DNA of 64,000 bases from Buddleja alternifolia (GCA_019426215.1 CM033395.1:17970569-18034568); one strand, 5' to 3'; shown: positions 20,516 through 31,420, numbered from the stretch's first letter. The notes: generated from the sequence alone by a model not told the origin. Translations and numbers: made by a program.

Positions 20516-21560
20516 TTTCCAAGTTGATTTTCAACTTCCGTTTTGTAATGTGTAAACGCTCCTAGCGCTTCATCTTTACTTCTTAGTAAATACACATAAC
20601 AATACTTTGTGCAATCATCTATGAATGTAATGAAATACTTTTTCCCACCTCTAGTTTGCACAAACTTCAAATCACAGATGTCACTGTGAATAAGTTCTAG
20701 TGGTGCGGTGTTTCTTTCCACTGAAGGAAACGGTTGTTTGACTAGTTTTGCCTCAACACAAATTCCACATTTATGTTCATTTTCAACTTTAAAAGTTGGT
20801 AATAAGTTCAAGTTAACCAATCTTCGAATAGTATTATAATTTACATATCCTAGTCTGACATGCCACAAATTAGAATACTCAAGCAAATAAACAGAATTCT
20901 CAATACTTTTATTGCTTTCATTTTCAATTACAACAGAGCGGATTACATTCATTACATTCATCTTGAAAAGGCCCTGCTCAAGGTAACCTTTTCCAACATA
21001 AAATCCTCTCTTTGTTAAAGAAAATCTATCAGCCTCGAAGACTATCTTGAACCCATTCTTGACCAAAGCTGAACCGGATACCAAATTCTTGCGAATCTCC
21101 GGAACATGCAGAACTTCAATCAATGTCAGTTCTTTGCCTGAAGTCATCTTCAGCACAACTTTCCCCATTCCAACCACTGGAGATGTGGCTGAGTTGCCCA
21201 TAAACAGTCTTCGTCCTTCAGTTGGGGTATAGGACGAGAAGGCAGCCCTATCTGAACAGATATGGAGAGTAGCTCCAGTGTCAACAAACCACTCCCTCGG
21301 GTTGTCCACCAAGTTGGCTTCGAACACGACGGCAGTGAGATCAAGATCTGTTAGATCGATCGGCACCTGTTTGTCCGACAGGTCATCGATCATCTTGTTG
21401 ATACCCTGGACATCATCAACAGTTAGGTGCACTTCATTTTGCACCCGGTTCTTGCCTTTGTTCTGGTTATGGCCAGAACCTTGCCCATGAAACTTGTTTT
21501 TCTTGGGCTCTCTACAATCTCTGGCCCAATGACCAGGTTTGTCACAGTTGTGACAGCGGT
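20516..21560 (-). pseudogene. Copia gag zinc knuckle, protease and integrase N-terminus
   Basis: It opens at the insertion point with [15 protein letters not shown], a CCHC zinc knuckle. The protease active site follows ([12 protein letters not shown]). The GAG-pre-integrase zinc finger reads [17 protein letters not shown] ... KCGIC, in which the second conserved His is Tyr (GYVN in place of GHVN). Then come LIHSDICD and [17 protein letters not shown], which hold integrase core Asp residues. The knuckle is preceded, after removal of the nested array, by gag sequence ending at 29400. Confidence 0.92.
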
Positions 21561-22686
21561 TGTTTACACCATAAAATAATTTGGGCTTTCGAATTAAAGA
21601 GCCCAAATAGCCTAAACTGGGGAAACTCGAAAAATAAGGAAATGGGTTTACAAATAAACCAGACAAGACCCATTAAATTCAGAAAATAGCGAAGACAGGG
21701 GCTGAATTGACAAAAAGCCCAAGAATCGAATCTAAAACATAAAATGAATCCAAAAGCCTATAATCCGCATTCAAGGAAGACGCGCCAAGTTGAAGATATT
21801 TGAAAGAGCAGTTGAAGAAGCGGTTGAAGACGGTTCCCGAAGATAAGGAACGGGGGTTGAGAACGGTTCTGAAGACCTATATATACCAGCCGCGCCAGAC
21901 ATAGAAAGACATCGCAAGATCACCACACTTCTGCATTTTCGTTTTCTTAGGAGTAGTTCATAGCGTAATGTAGGAGTAGTTCTTAGCATAATTTAGGAGT
22001 AGCCGTAATGTAATTTAGTATTAGATTCGAAGGAATTTGCCTTTTCAAGGCTTGTATCGGCATTCGATTGCCTGTAATTTTTACGAATTGAAAACTTTCA
22101 TGTAGGTGTAAATTATCGTTTATTCAGATTTAAGTATCGAATAGATAGTTTATGCACTGGACTTGAGTTTTCAATTTACCCTTTTGAATTCGAACATATT
22201 CAAGTATGGAAAAAAGATAGATTCTCACGTAGGTATAAGATTATCTTTTGTCAGATTTAAGTATCTGAGAGATAATTTTTATCTGGACTTGAATCTTATC
22301 TTTCACTGTATTATTGTATTCGAAGACAATAATCAACATCTAAAGTAATACATTCAATCGAGAAATTCTCACGTAGGTATAAGACTATCTTGTGTCAGAT
22401 TTAAGTATCAGAGAGATAGTTTTTACCTGGACTTGAATTTTTCCTTCACTGTATTATTGTGTCATTCGAAGACGATAAATATTTTCATCAATTGCGATCC
22501 ACTCGAAGAAGATGAAGAGAAGTTCGAATAAACAACACGTCGAAGTGTTAAAGTCTGAACCACCGTCTAGCGTATCGAACTCGAACGCGGGGGTTGAGAG
22601 ATAATTCTAAGTGGAGAATTATCGCGGGGCTTGGAACGACTATTCGAAATCCTTCCCTAATCTAGATTGTTTTTTTTTACGAAACA
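21561..22686 (+). repeat. LTR A of the array
   Basis: It begins TGTTTACACC and ends TTTTACGAAACA. A TATA box (CTATATATACC, ~21878-21888) and GGAGTAGTT repeats follow in the promoter/R region. Three imperfect copies of a stem-loop module lie at 22100-22168, 22226-22294 and 22370-22437. The 3' part shares GTCTGAACCACCGTCTAGCG with the LTRs at 7793-8592 and 51748-52590. Confidence 0.95.
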
Positions 22687-22785
22687 AGTTTTGGCGACCA
22701 CAGTGGGAGTCGGTTTTGATAACTGACACTTCAAAAAGTTAGATAACTGACACTTTAAAAGATTTTTGAACAAAATTCTTGTATA

Positions 22786-22986
22786 ATGCCAAAAGATTGG
22801 CTCAAAGACGATTTGGGTGACGATTTTGGCGCTCAACTAATTTCGAAACATAAGGTTAGAGCAGATAAAATGTACGAAGAGTTCGTTCAGATCATCAAAC
22901 GAACTTTAGCAGGTGCTCGAGAGAGTCAGAAAAGAGAATTCGATGATCAGTACCGAGAACAATTAACTCAAACGAAACTCTCATAG
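22786..22986 (+). CDS. Short gag-like leader ORF of the non-autonomous element, copy 1
   Basis: A 66-aa ORF starts MPKDWLKDDLGDDFGAQLIS, is rich in charged residues, and ends in QLTQTKLS. It lies ~95 bp after the PBS, where gag normally starts, so it is probably the N-terminal stub of a gag gene. No known domain is recognisable. An identical ORF occurs at 26730-26930. Confidence 0.45.
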   Translation: MPKDWLKDDLGDDFGAQLISKHKVRADKMYEEFVQIIKRTLAGARESQKREFDDQYREQLTQTKLS

Positions 22987-23139
22987 GATATCCTCGAGAA
23001 TCTCGAGTCTCGAGATGGTCCATTTGAAGTCGAAAGAGCTTCGAGCCCGATACCCCTCGAAGAACAGCATTTTGCGAATAATACTGGGGGGCAAGAAGTC
23101 TCACCGACAGTTTTACGCTTATTTTTAACTGAGTCAAAA

Positions 23140-23650
23140 TGGTGAACATTCTCGAAATCGAAATAAGATATGCTCGAAAAATCAGGTACTCAAAATAAAA
23201 CATGTTCGATATATCATTAACTCGAAATACTATGTGCTCGAAATGAGGCATAATCGAAACACCATGTGCTCAAAATGAGTATACTCGAAATATTACAATT
23301 TTGAAATATGATGTTCTCGAAAATGATGTGTTCAAAAATAAGAGGACTCAAAAAACTATGATATCGAAATTTAGTGTACGCGAAATGCCATCTTGCTCGA
23401 AACTTGAGGTACTCGAAAGAAAAACATCGAATATGGTCTTGCTCGAAAATGTCATGTTCGAGATCAAGCATATTCGAAATCAAGTGATGCTCGAGATCAA
23501 GTAAGGTTCGAAATCAAGCATGACTCGAGATCAAGTGATGCTCGAAATCAAGCATGCTCGAAATCAAGTGATGCTCGAAATCAGTAAGGCTCGAAATCAA
23601 GCATGCTCGAAAGAGCCATCTTCAGAATTAAGCATGCTCGAAAAAAAATA
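23140..23650 (+). repeat. TCGA-rich degenerate short-period repeat
   Basis: About 25 occurrences of TCGA, mostly as CTCGAAA or CTCGAGA, are spaced 12-20 bp apart. Towards the 3' side they become a near-regular AAGCATGCTCGAAATC unit. Chance alone would give about two TCGA in 500 bp. The same tract is repeated at ~27085-27590. Confidence 0.85.
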
Positions 23651-24186
23651 ATAATAATAATAAATAATAAAAAAAAATCAATCCTTTTCATACATACCAT
23701 CATCTCATCTCATGAGGTTTAGTTGACTAAGCCATTGAAGGTGTGAAGCATGAAGAAAATGAAAGGATAATGATGATCTCTCCTTTGTTGGATTACCGAA
23801 ACCTGTCGAGCGGGGTAATTCGAAGTCAGAGAAAAAAAAAATCACGATAGATTGAGAGCTTAGCAAATGGTTCTGTAATTAAGTGAAGTTTTAACATCTG
23901 GGTAGGAGAAAGGAAGACAAACCAGATTCTCAGTGGTGGATGAAGGAGGGGCAGCAAGGTTTTTCTCGAGATGAAGAAGAATTCGAATCAGGGGATGAAT
24001 ATTTCGAGAAGCATGAAGAATAGGTTTTTCTCTCGGTAGTCTTCGAGAAGATTAAAGACAGAGATTAAAGTGATTCGAGAAGGTTAAAGACAGAAATTGA
24101 AGTAAGAGAGAGAGAATTTGTCTAACCAAAAGATGTGTCTTTTAATACACATGAACTCGAAACGTTCATGTATATTAGGGGGCATT

Positions 24187-25312
24187 TGTTTACACCATAA
24201 AATAATTTGGGCTTTCGAATTAAAGAGCCCAAATAGCCTAAACTGGGGAAACTCGAAAAATAAGGAAATGGGTTTACAAATAAACCAGACAAGACCCATT
24301 AAATTCAGAAAATAGCGAAGACAGGGGCTGAATTGACAAAAAGCCCAAGAATCGAATCTAAAACATAAAATGAATCCAAAAGCCTATAATCTGCATTCAA
24401 GGAAGACGCGCCAAGTTGAAGATATTTGAAAGAGCAGTTGAAGAAGCGGTTGAAGACGGTTCCCGAAGATAAGGAACGGGGGTTGAGAACGGTTCTGAAG
24501 ACCTATATATACCAGCCGCGCCAGACATAGAAAGACATCGCAAGATCACCACACTTCTGCATTTTCGTTTTCTTAGGAGTAGTTCATAGCGTAATGTAGG
24601 AGTAGTTCTTAGCATAATTTAGGAGTAGCCGTAATGTAATTTAGTATTAGATTCGAAGGAATTTGCCTTTTCAAGGCTTGTATCGGCATTCGATTGCCTG
24701 TAATTTTTACGAATTGAAAACTTTCATGTAGGTGTAAATTATCGTTTATTCAGATTTAAGTATCGAATAGATAGTTTATGCACTGGACTTGAGTTTTCAA
24801 TTTACCCTTTTGAATTCGAACATATTCAAGTATGGAAAAAAGATAGATTCTCACGTAGGTATAAGATTATCTTTTGTCAGATTTAAGTATCTGAGAGATA
24901 ATTTTTATCTGGACTTGAATCTTATCTTTCACTGTATTATTGTATTCGAAGACAATAATCAACATCTAAAGTAATACATTCAATCGAGAAATTCTCACGT
25001 AGGTATAAGACTATCTTGTGTCAGATTTAAGTATCAGAGAGATAGTTTTTACCTGGACTTGAATTTTTCCTTCACTGTATTATTGTGTCATTCGAAGACG
25101 ATAAATATTTTCATCAATTGCGATCCACTCGAAGAAGATGAAGAGAAGTTCGAATAAACAACACGTCGAAGTGTTAAAGTCTGAACCACCGTCTAGCGTA
25201 TCGAACTCGAACGCGGGGGTTGAGAGATAATTCTAAGTGGAGAATTATCGCGGGGCTTGGAACGACTATTCGAAATCCTTCCCTAATCTAGATTGTTTTT
25301 TTTTACGAAACA
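24187..25312 (+). repeat. LTR B of the array
   Basis: 1126 bp, TG...CA ends, nearly identical to LTR A. Confidence 0.95.
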
Positions 25313-25504
25313 AGTTTTGGCGACCACAGTGGGAGAATAGGTTTTTCTCTCGGTAGTCTTCGAGAAGATTAAAGACAGAGATTAAAGTGATTCGAGAAGG
25401 TTAAAGACAGAAATTGAAGTAAGAGAGAGAGAATTTGTCTAACCAAAAGATGTGTCTTTTAATACACATGAACTCGAAACGTTCATGTATATTAGGGGGG
25501 CATT
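25313..25504 (+). other. Internal region 2 (192 bp), deletion derivative
   Basis: It keeps the PBS (from 25318) and the last ~165 bp before the polypurine tract and lacks everything between. The join (GTGGGAG|AATAGG) has a 2-bp overlap with the full-length sequence at 24024-24030. The gag-like ORF and TCGA tract are gone. Confidence 0.9.
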
Positions 25505-26630
25505 TGTTTACACCATAAAATAATTTGGGCTTTCGAATTAAAGAGCCCAAATAGCCTAAACTGGGGAAACTCGAAAAATAAGGAAATGGGTTTACAAATA
25601 AACCAGACAAGACCCATTAAATTCAGAAAATAGCGAAGACAGGGGCTGAATTGACAAAAAGCCCAAGAATCGAATCTAAAACATAAAATGAATCCAAAAG
25701 CCTATAATCTGCATTCAAGGAAGACGCGCCAAGTTGAAGATATTTGAAAGAGCAGTTGAAGAAGCGGTTGAAGACGGTTCCCGAAGATAAGGAACGGGGG
25801 TTGAGAACGGTTCTGAAGACCTATATATACCAGCCGCGCCAGACATAGAAAGACATCGCAAGATCACCACACTTCTGCATTTTCGTTTTCTTAGGAGTAG
25901 TTCATAGCGTAATGTAGGAGTAGTTCTTAGCATAATTTAGGAGTAGCCGTAATGTAATTTAGTATTAGATTCGAAGGAATTTGCCTTTTCAAGGCTTGTA
26001 TCGGCATTCGATTGCCTGTAATTTTTACGAATTGAAAACTTTCATGTAGGTGTAAATTATCGTTTATTCAGATTTAAGTATCGAATAGATAGTTTATGCA
26101 CTGGACTTGAGTTTTCAATTTACCCTTTTGAATTCGAACATATTCAAGTATGGAAAAAAGATAGATTCTCACGTAGGTATAAGATTATCTTTTGTCAGAT
26201 TTAAGTATCTGAGAGATAATTTTTATCTGGACTTGAATCTTATCTTTCACTGTATTATTGTATTCGAAGACAATAATCAACATCTAAAGTAATACATTCA
26301 ATCGAGAAATTCTCACGTAGGTATAAGACTATCTTGTGTCAGATTTAAGTATCAGAGAGATAGTTTTTACCTGGACTTGAATTTTTCCTTCACTGTATTA
26401 TTGTGTCATTCGAAGACGATAAATATTTTCATCAATTGCGATCCACTCGAAGAAGATGAAGAGAAGTTCGAATAAACAACACGTCGAAGTGTTAAAGTCT
26501 GAACCACCGTCTAGCGTATCGAACTCGAACGCGGGGGTTGAGAGATAATTCTAAGTGGAGAATTATCGCGGGGCTTGGAACGACTATTCGAAATCCTTCC
26601 CTAATCTAGATTGTTTTTTTTTACGAAACA
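25505..26630 (+). repeat. LTR C of the array
   Basis: 1126 bp, TG...CA ends, nearly identical to the others. Confidence 0.95.
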
Positions 26631-28268
26631 AGTTTTGGCGACCACAGTGGGAGTCGGTTTTGATAACTGACACTTCAAAAAGTTAGATAACTGACACTTT
26701 AAAAGATTTTTGAACAAAATTCTTGTATAATGCCAAAAGATTGGCTCAAAGACGATTTGGGTGACGATTTTGGCGCTCAACTAATTTCGAAACATAAGGT
26801 TAGAGCAGATAAAATGTACGAAGAGTTCGTTCAGATCATCAAACGAACTTTAGCAGGTGCTCGAGAGAGTCAGAAAAGAGAATTCGATGATCAGTACCGA
26901 GAACAATTAACTCAAACGAAACTCTCATAGGATATCCTCGAGAATCTCGAGTCTCGAGATGGTCCATTTGAAGTCGAAAGAGCTTCGAGCCCGATACCCC
27001 TCGAAGAACAGCATTTTGCGAATAATACTGGGGGGCAAGAAGTCTCACCGACAGTTTTACGCTTATTTTTAACTGAGTCAAAATGGTGAACATTCTCGAA
27101 ATCGAAATAAGATATGCTCGAAAAATCAGGTACTCAAAATAAAACATGTTCGATATATCATTAACTCGAAATACTATGTGCTCGGAATGAGGCATAATCG
27201 AAACACCATGTGCTCAAAATGAGTATACTCGAAATATTACAATTTTGAAATATGATGTTCTCGAAAATGATGTGTTCAAAAATAAGAGGACTCAAAAAAC
27301 TATGATATCGAAATTTAGTGTACGCGAAATGCCATCTTGCTCGAAACTTGAGGTACTCGAAAGAAAAACATCGAATATGGTCTTGCTCGAAAATGTCATG
27401 TTCGAGATCAAGCATATTCGAAATCAAGTGATGCTCGAGATCAAGTAAGGTTCGAAATCAAGCATGACTCGAGATCAAGTGATGCTCGAAATCAAGCATG
27501 CTCGAAATCAAGTGATGCTCGAAATCAGTAAGGCTCGAAATCAAGCATGCTCGAAAGAGCCATCTTCAGAATTAAGCATGCTCGAAAAAAAATAATAATA
27601 ATAATAAATAATAAAAAAAAATCAATCCTTTTCATACATACCATCATCTCATCTCATGAGGTTTAGTTGACTAAGCCATTGAAGGTGTGAAGCATGAAGA
27701 AAATGAAAGGATAATGATGATCTCTCCTTTGTTGGATTACCGAAACCTGTCGAGCGGGGTAATTCGAAGTCAGAAAAAAAAAATCACGATAGATTGAGAG
27801 CTTAGCAAATGGTTCTGTAATTAAGTGAAGTTTTAACATCTGGGTAGGAGAAAGGAAGACAAACCAGATTGGATTACCGAAACCTGTCGAGCGGGGTAAT
27901 TCGAAGTCAGAGAAAAAAAAAATCACGATAGATTGAGAGCTTAGCAAATGGTTCTGTAATTAAGTGAAGTTTTAACATCTGGGTAGGAGAAAGGAAGACA
28001 AACCAGATTCTCAGTGGTGGCTGAAGGAGGGGCAGCAAGGTTTTTCTCGAGATGAAGAAGAATTCGAATCAGGGGATGAATATTTCGAGAAGCATGAAGA
28101 ATAGGTTTTTCTCTCGGTAGTCTTCGAGAAGATTAAAGACAGAGATTAAAGTGATTCGAGAAGGTTAAAGACAGAAATTGAAGTAAGAGAGAGAGAATTT
28201 GTCTAACCAAAAGATGTGTCTTTTAATACACATGAACTCGAAACGTTCATGTATATTAGGGGGGCATT
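26631..28268 (+). other. Internal region 3 (1638 bp) of the LTR array
   Basis: It has the same layout as internal region 1 with a few substitutions (for example CTCGGAATG at ~27181 against CTCGAAATG). It carries an extra ~137-bp tandem duplication: the unit starting GGATTACCGAAACCTG at 27734 is repeated from 27871. The polypurine tract has one more G. Confidence 0.9.
26730..26930 (+). CDS. Short gag-like leader ORF, copy 2
   Basis: Identical in translation to the ORF at 22786-22986 and in the same position after the PBS of internal region 3. Confidence 0.45.
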   Translation: MPKDWLKDDLGDDFGAQLISKHKVRADKMYEEFVQIIKRTLAGARESQKREFDDQYREQLTQTKLS

Positions 28269-29394
28269 TGTTTACACCATAAAATAATTTGGGCTTTCGA
28301 ATTAAAGAGCCCAAATAGCCTAAACTGGGGAAACTCGAAAAATAAGGAAATGGGTTTACAAATAAACCAGACAAGACCCATTAAATTCAGAAAATAGCGA
28401 AGACAGGGGCTGAATTGACAAAAAGCCCAAGAATCGAATCTAAAACATAAAATGAATCCAAAAGCCTATAATCTGCATTCAAGGAAGACGCGCCAAGTTG
28501 AAGATATTTGAAAGAGCAGTTGAAGAAGCGGTTGAAGACGGTTCCCGAAGATAAGGAACGGGGGTTGAGAACGGTTCTGAAGACCTATATATACCAGCCG
28601 CGCCAGACATAGAAAGACATCGCAAGATCACCACACTTCTGCATTTTCGTTTTCTTAGGAGTAGTTCATAGCGTAATGTAGGAGTAGTTCTTAGCATAAT
28701 TTAGGAGTAGCCGTAATGTAATTTAGTATTAGATTCGAAGGAATTTGCCTTTTCAAGGCTTGTATCGGCATTCGATTGCCTGTAATTTTTACGAATTGAA
28801 AACTTTCATGTAGGTGTAAATTATCGTTTATTCAGATTTAAGTATCGAATAGATAGTTTATGCACTGGACTTGAGTTTTCAATTTACCCTTTTGAATTCG
28901 AACATATTCAAGTATGGAAAAAAGATAGATTCTCACGTAGGTATAAGATTATCTTTTGTCAGATTTAAGTATCTGAGAGATAATTTTTATCTGGACTTGA
29001 ATCTTATCTTTCACTGTATTATTGTATTCGAAGACAATAATCAACATCTAAAGTAATACATTCAATCGAGAAATTCTCACGTAGGTATAAGACTATCTTG
29101 TGTCAGATTTAAGTATCAGAGAGATAGTTTTTACCTGGACTTGAATTTTTCCTTCACTGTATTATTGTGTCATTCGAAGACGATAAATATTTTCATCAAT
29201 TGCGATCCACTCGAAGAAGATGAAGAGAAGTTCGAATAAACAACACGTCGAAGTGTTAAAGTCTGAACCACCGTCTAGCGTATCGAACTCGAACGCGGGG
29301 GTTGAGAGATAATTCTAAGTGGAGAATTATCGCGGGGCTTGGAACGACTATTCGAAATCCTTCCCTAATCTAGATTGTTTTTTTTTACGAAACA
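28269..29394 (+). repeat. LTR D of the array
   Basis: 1126 bp. It ends ACGAAACA directly against the GCGGT target duplication and the resumed Copia gag sequence. Confidence 0.95.
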
Positions 29395-29399
29395 GCGGT

Positions 29400-30381
29400 C
29401 TCCCGCCCTTGACTTTCCTTTCCCGGCAGCCTTCTTTTTCTGGGAATTTCCTTGGAATTTTCCTTGGAATTTTCTCTTCCGGTCAGAACTCTCCGGAACT
29501 TCTGCAATGTTTGCCATTGCCTGCACAAGGAGCTTCTTGTCTGATCCCCGATTGTCTTCCTCAATTCTGAGTCGGACAACCAAGTCTTCTAGACTCATCT
29601 CCTTTCGTTTGTGCTTCAAGTAATTCTTGAAATCCTTCCAAGAAGGCGGTAACTTCTCAATGATAGAAGCTACTTGGAAGGACTCACTCAGAGCCATGTT
29701 CTCAGCATGAATTTCATGTAATATAATTTGAAACTCTTGAACTTGGCTTGTCACAGACTTAGAGTCTACCATTTTGAAGTCTAAGAACTTCGCGACCACG
29801 AACTTCTTTAGTCCAGCGTCCTCAGTTCTATACTTCTTGTCCAGTGCCTCCCAGAGGTCTTTGGCAGTTTTTACTTCAGAATATACGCTGTAAAGCGAAT
29901 CATTCAATCCATTGAGTAGGTAATTTCTGCAAAGGAAATCACCATGTATCCAGGAATCATATGCCTTCCTCAGATCACTATCAGTTGACTCAACCGGGAC
30001 ATAAGGAGCATTTCCCCTTAAGTACCTTGCTTGGTTCAAAGTCGTGAGGTAAAACAACATCTTTTGTTGCCACCTCTTGAAGTCAACCCCGCTGAACTTC
30101 TCCGGTTTTTTAGCCTGAACCGGTATAACAGGATTAGCCATTGAAACAAATGGAGGGACCGGAGCAGAGCCAGAACCGGAACTAGGGCCCAACCCTGAAC
30201 CAGAACCTAGCCCGGCACCCCCACCAGAGCCAATGCCAAAACCGGAACCAGGACCCAGCCCTGAACCGTAACTAAAACCAGAACCTCCACCGGAGCCATT
30301 GATAATACCGAGACCATGAATAGCACCTGGTCCAAGACCGAAATCAAGAGTAGCACCATCAACATTTCCCATATTTTCCAT
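29400..30381 (-). pseudogene. Copia gag N-terminal and capsid part
   Basis: The ATG at 30381 begins the polyprotein 51 bp after the 5' LTR. Residues 1-75 are an unusual Gly/Ser-rich tract (repeats of GSG and GPG). The UBN2/Retrotran_gag_2 capsid region follows: KPEKFSGVDFKRWQQKML, then AKDLWEALDKKY, KFVVAKFLDFKMVDSKSV and IIEKLPPSWKDFKNYLKHK. A basic stretch (KKKAAGKGKSRAGDR) ends at the nested insertion, after which the zinc knuckle continues at 21560. The capsid packages the element RNA. Confidence 0.93.
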
Positions 30382-30432
30382 TTGAACAAGTGATAACTTT
30401 TGAACAACAACAAGAAAATTTAGTGTTAAGTT

Positions 30433-31134
30433 TGTTGTTTCAAAATTTCACAAACGTATCAAATTGATAATAACAAAGAAAGATTATATCGAGGCGAGAG
30501 AGAACTCTCTATCCTTAACACTAAATTGTCCCGCCTTGGTGGTACGAGTTCTTACAACAAGTGTCCCAAGATACAACGATATACTTTTCTGAAGATTGAA
30601 CCACTTCAATTTCAGAAACTACGAACTTAATTTACTGTTGAAATCTCAAGAAAAAGATGAAGATGATTTTATAGAACTCAAGAACACTTAGAGAGAATAT
30701 GTTGTGTTTTGAGTTGGTGTGTTTCAAAATGGTTGGAATGGTTGCTATTTATAGGCAAAATCCATTTCCATAAGAATCAATCCACACCATCCATTTCTAA
30801 GATCAAATCTTAGCCATCCAAGATGCTCCACCACCTTGAAGTGCTCATATGTCATTCATGATGTATTCATGACATATTTTCCATTAAAATGTGTTGTGTC
30901 ATTCATGATATATGCATGACATATTAAATAAAATTATATCAAAATATGGGATACACAATTCAAACCCTTCAATTTAGCACTTAATTTCTCATTCGTTCCG
31001 ATTAGAGAAATTCGAAATGCTAAACTCATCTACTCGGAACGTAGATTAAGATTATCCAATAATCTTAAGTATCCCGGATACTAACGGCGTTCGAATTTCG
31101 TACTCAACCACAATTTGTACCATTTTATCCAACA
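30433..31134 (-). repeat. Copia 5' LTR
   Basis: 702 bp. It differs from the 3' LTR by two substitutions that I can see (~30529 and ~30650) and a 4-bp AAGT insertion near 31067. The next five bases are the TSD CAAAC. Confidence 0.95.
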
Positions 31135-31164
31135 CAAACAATCAAAATTAACAATGGTAATGCA

Positions 31165-31420
31165 ACTGGTTTTGAATAGTGTTGGCATCTGCATCTTTTG
31201 CTACAACTTTCATTGTCGCATGGGGTTAGAGGGTTATGTAGGAAATGAGGGTAAAACAGTCTTTGACAGATAAGAAACTTTCATGTATTTTGTCTTTTCA
31301 ATGCTTTATCACTTACCTCCTTGTGTAGGTCTTTGTGGTTGATATGGTTTATTCGAGAACTTTTTAATCATGATATCATCGTCTTTGGGTCTTTGCAAGC
31401 TACCGATTCTCCTAAACAAC
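31165..31420 (+). pseudogene. Second copy of the membrane-protein remnant, empty SINE site
   Basis: It aligns with ~14955-15550: TTGGCATCTGCATCTTTTGC, TCTTTGTGGTTGATAT and TATCATCGTCTTTGGGTCTT are shared. It is more decayed, with stops in all frames. It lacks the SINE present in the other copy. The two pieces suggest an ancient local duplication, with the Copia element later inserted next to the second copy. Confidence 0.6.

Larger units (their letters stand above)
22687..24186 (+). other. Internal region 1 (1500 bp) of the LTR array
   Basis: It contains a PBS-like TGGCGACCACAGTGGGAG at 22692-22709, a short gag-like ORF (22786-22986), a TCGA-rich repeat tract (23140-23650), an A/T-rich spacer and a purine tract (ATTAGGGGGCA) just before LTR B. 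I find no polymerase domains. Confidence 0.9.
21561..29394 (+). mobile_element. Four-LTR tandem array of a non-autonomous Gypsy-type element
   Basis: Structure: LTR A 21561-22686, internal 1 22687-24186, LTR B 24187-25312, internal 2 25313-25504, LTR C 25505-26630, internal 3 26631-28268, LTR D 28269-29394. All four LTRs are exactly 1126 bp and look almost identical. The only difference I noticed is C in LTR A at 21766 against T in the others. A single 5-bp TSD GCGGT flanks the whole array (21556-21560 and 29395-29399). Each unit has its own PBS and polypurine tract. No protease, RT or integrase is present, so the element needs a helper. It sits opposite in orientation to the Copia host. Confidence 0.95.
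17035..31134 (-). mobile_element. Ty1/Copia retrotransposon, young, split by a nested LTR array
   Basis: Identical 5-bp TSD CAAAC flanks it (17030-17034 and 31135-31139). LTRs lie at 17035-17732 and 30433-31134 and differ by eye by two substitutions and one 4-bp indel. Gene order on the minus strand is gag, protease, integrase, RT, RNase H, the Copia order. Removing the nested 21561-29394 array plus one copy of GCGGT leaves ~6.3 kb and rejoins the gag zinc knuckle in frame. Two single-base frame breaks in homopolymers (~20515, ~19985) otherwise interrupt the polyprotein. The polypurine tract next to the 3' LTR is GTGTGGGGGAT (minus). The segment after the 5' LTR lacks the usual TGGTATCAGAGC PBS. 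Confidence 0.95.

Noticed and set aside
23140..27590. CRISPR-like regular repeats (TCGA tract, palindrome arrays)
   Set aside because: Plant nuclear context, degenerate units, no unique uniform spacers and no cas genes.
21771..29056. Repeated 60-118 aa ORFs on both strands in the LTR array
   Set aside because: They are the same LTR or internal sequence read four or two times, have no known domains and lie over promoter/UTR parts of the LTRs.
21561..29394. Tandem gene duplication
   Set aside because: Repeats are TG...CA-ended LTRs with PBS and polypurine tracts under one TSD; no gene is duplicated.
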